From Flavobacteriaceae bacterium (lineage in GTDB: Bacteria > Bacteroidota > Bacteroidia > Flavobacteriales > Flavobacteriaceae): 7,055 bases of DNA. Below the pieces are notes generated by a model that saw only the letters and a program-made list of their open reading frames with translations, did not search any database and was not told the origin of the DNA. The stretch lies in NCBI GenBank assembly GCA_026992695.1, contig JALWYP010000151.1, forward strand, positions 1 through 7,055. Direction: 5' to 3'. Position 1 is the stretch's first letter. Every line of letters begins with the position of its first letter. Position numbers and translations under genes: made by a program. This document shows, piece by piece, positions 6,063 through 7,055 of this stretch.

Positions 6063-6845
6063 ATGAACTTTAAACAAAAATATGGAGATTGGGCTCTAAT
6101 AACAGGAGCTTCCTCAGGAATAGGTAAAGAATTTGCAAAACAATTAGCTCAAAGAGGATTAAATGTTGTCTTAGTAGCAAGAAGGATAGACAAATTAAAA
6201 CAATTAGCAGATGAAATTGTAAAAAACTATAATGTACAAGCAAAAATAGTACAAGTCGATTTAACAAAACCTGATTTTTTAACCAAAATAAAAGAGGTTA
6301 CCAATGATTTGGAAATAGGATTATTAGTAAGTAATGCAGGTATGATGTATATAGGAAATTACTTTGATAACACACCGGAAAATGAAATAAAAATGATTGA
6401 CCTAAATATAAAAGCTCCGGCAATATTAACGCATTATTTTGGACAACAGATGATTAAAAGAAAAAGAGGAGGGATTATTTATACTGCTTCTATGTTAGGT
6501 TTTATGGGAACTCCATATTCCTCTGCTTATGCCGGCACCAAGGCTCACGAAATTGTAAAAGCCGAGGGTTTGGCTTACGAATTAAAACCTAATGGTGTAG
6601 ATGTTTTAGTATTAAATCCAGGGCTTACCCAAACAGAAATGACATCAAAAAATGATTTTTCTAAAATGCCTATGAAATTAATGAAACCTGAATTAGTGGC
6701 TAAATCTGCAATAAATGCAATTGGAAAGAGAACATTGGTAACACCTGGATTTATGAATAATATGATGAATTGGATGTCAAAGCATGTTATGAGTAGAAAG
6801 ATGAATACTAAAATGTTTGGTGGTTTTATGAAAAAAACCTTTTAG
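6063..6845 (+). CDS. Short-chain dehydrogenase/reductase (classical SDR, DltE/YqjQ-like group)
   Basis: The 260-residue product has a complete classical SDR active site. The dinucleotide-binding TGASSGIG is at 14-21, and ARR at 39-41 after the second strand suggests NADP(H) preference. D66 is in the VDLT segment, NAG is at 91-93, and the tetrad is N115, S143, Y156 and K160 (YAGTK). The NPG turn is at 185-187. The short polar N-terminus indicates a soluble cytoplasmic enzyme. The C-terminal tail from about 228 is unusually rich in methionine and basic residues (NNMMNWMSKHVMSRKMNTKM), as in DltE-like SDRs whose tail may lie against a membrane or cover the active site. Substrate cannot be predicted. 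Pairing with a TetR regulator and a shared operator suggests an inducible reductase for a reactive carbonyl, lipid or xenobiotic compound. The ATG at 6063 follows an A/T-rich leader. Confidence 0.92.
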   Translation: MNFKQKYGDWALITGASSGIGKEFAKQLAQRGLNVVLVARRIDKLKQLADEIVKNYNVQAKIVQVDLTKPDFLTKIKEVTNDLEIGLLVSNAGMMYIGNYFDNTPENEIKMIDLNIKAPAILTHYFGQQMIKRKRGGIIYTASMLGFMGTPYSSAYAGTKAHEIVKAEGLAYELKPNGVDVLVLNPGLTQTEMTSKNDFSKMPMKLMKPELVAKSAINAIGKRTLVTPGFMNNMMNWMSKHVMSRKMNTKMFGGFMKKTF

Positions 6846-6860
6846 AAAGTTAGTTGTTGA

Positions 6861-6945
6861 ATGCTACAAGAATAATAACGGATTTCAAATTATTTCAAAA
6901 TAAGAAAGTAAGAGATTAAAAAATCTACTATTATTCTTGTAGCAT
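6861..6945. repeat. 17-bp perfect inverted repeat with 51-base spacer
   Basis: ATGCTACAAGAATAATA (6861-6877) is the exact reverse complement of TATTATTCTTGTAGCAT (6929-6945). Pairing could continue inward after a three-base internal loop through GATTT (6881-6885) with AAATC (6921-6925). The repeat starts 15 bases after the SDR stop and ends 58 bases before the end of the convergent minus-strand gene. No T-run follows either arm directly, so it is not a canonical intrinsic terminator. The flanks show no obvious target-site duplication. It could be a 3'-end mRNA hairpin, a bidirectional termination element, a small MITE-like element or a tiny invertible segment. Confidence 0.8.
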
Positions 6946-7002
6946 CATTTGGTAAATTATAAAAAGAAGCAATTATATTTTTTTCAAATATTTAAAAAAA
7001 AA

Positions 7003-7055
7003 TTATTCTTTCTTAAAATCTCCTGCATTAACAACCGTCCACTCTTTAAAAGGTT
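7003..7055 (-). CDS. C-terminal end of a convergent gene, partial, unknown product
   Basis: On the minus strand a frame enters from the right edge and reads PFKEWTVVNAGDFKKE before TAA at 7005-7003. The residues look like genuine folded-protein sequence, and the other two minus frames are less convincing. One of those other frames meets early stops, and the other reads a low-complexity Leu/Asn/Phe-rich string. Only 16 residues are visible and I do not recognise the protein. Convergent orientation with the SDR gene would place the inverted repeat at 6861-6945 between two 3' ends. A 9-A run (6994-7002) just beyond the stop reads as a T-run on the minus strand. Confidence 0.5.
   Translation of the reverse strand, partial: PFKEWTVVNAGDFKKE

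Noticed and set aside
621..6267. Minus-strand open frames lying opposite the MCE, Fe-S, HAD/CCG, rocD and SDR genes
   Set aside because: All are antisense shadows of well-supported genes, with low-complexity products and no recognisable domains.
6978..7002. T7-C-AAATATTT-A9 symmetrical run as a bidirectional terminator
   Set aside because: Only A-T pairs are possible, so the hairpin would be very unstable. At most it adds a T-run beyond the minus-strand gene.
5293..7055. 12-base repeat CTTTAAAAGGTT at 5293-5304 and 7044-7055
   Set aside because: One copy is intergenic and the other lies in the coding end of the minus-strand gene. Simple AT-rich sequence with no shared context.

Overview
The window looks like ordinary chromosome from a member of the Bacteroidota, most probably a flavobacterium. 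The DNA is AT-rich, start codons follow A-rich leaders without clear Shine-Dalgarno sequences, and one promoter matches the Bacteroidota primary-sigma consensus (TTTG, about 20 bases, TAnnTTTG). The proteins (MCE/MlaD-like, split heterodisulfide-reductase-like Fe-S proteins, RocD) are of types familiar from flavobacteria. This taxonomic call is an inference from the sequence alone.

Left edge (1-240): a 56-residue single-pass membrane protein, followed by a strong intrinsic terminator that isolates it from what follows.

Central operon (361-3866): four plus-strand genes separated by 9, 2 and 3 bases. They encode a membrane-anchored MCE/MlaD-type lipid-transport protein, a membrane protein fused to a two-cluster ferredoxin domain, a small HAD-type hydrolase, and a soluble protein with two CCG (cysteine-rich) domains. 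The second and fourth genes together look like the two halves of a heterodisulfide-reductase-like or ETF:quinone-oxidoreductase-like membrane redox complex. The HAD gene sits between the halves.

Middle (3964-5208): ornithine aminotransferase (rocD), a stand-alone PLP enzyme of arginine/ornithine/proline metabolism.

Right module (5342-6845): a TetR-family regulator followed by a short-chain dehydrogenase/reductase. The same 15-base sequence, part of an 18-base dyad, occurs upstream of both genes. Upstream of tetR it fills the spacer of a near-consensus promoter, so the layout predicts an autorepressed regulator that also controls the SDR. The promoter lies so close to the GTG start that the tetR mRNA should be leaderless or nearly so.

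Right edge: a 17-bp perfect inverted repeat with a 51-base spacer follows the SDR. After it comes the C-terminal end of a convergent minus-strand gene that runs off the window.

I see no CRISPR array, transposase, tRNA, rRNA or recognisable defence system. The points most worth testing are the paired operators with the leaderless regulator, the inverted repeat, and the split redox operon containing a HAD hydrolase and an MCE protein.
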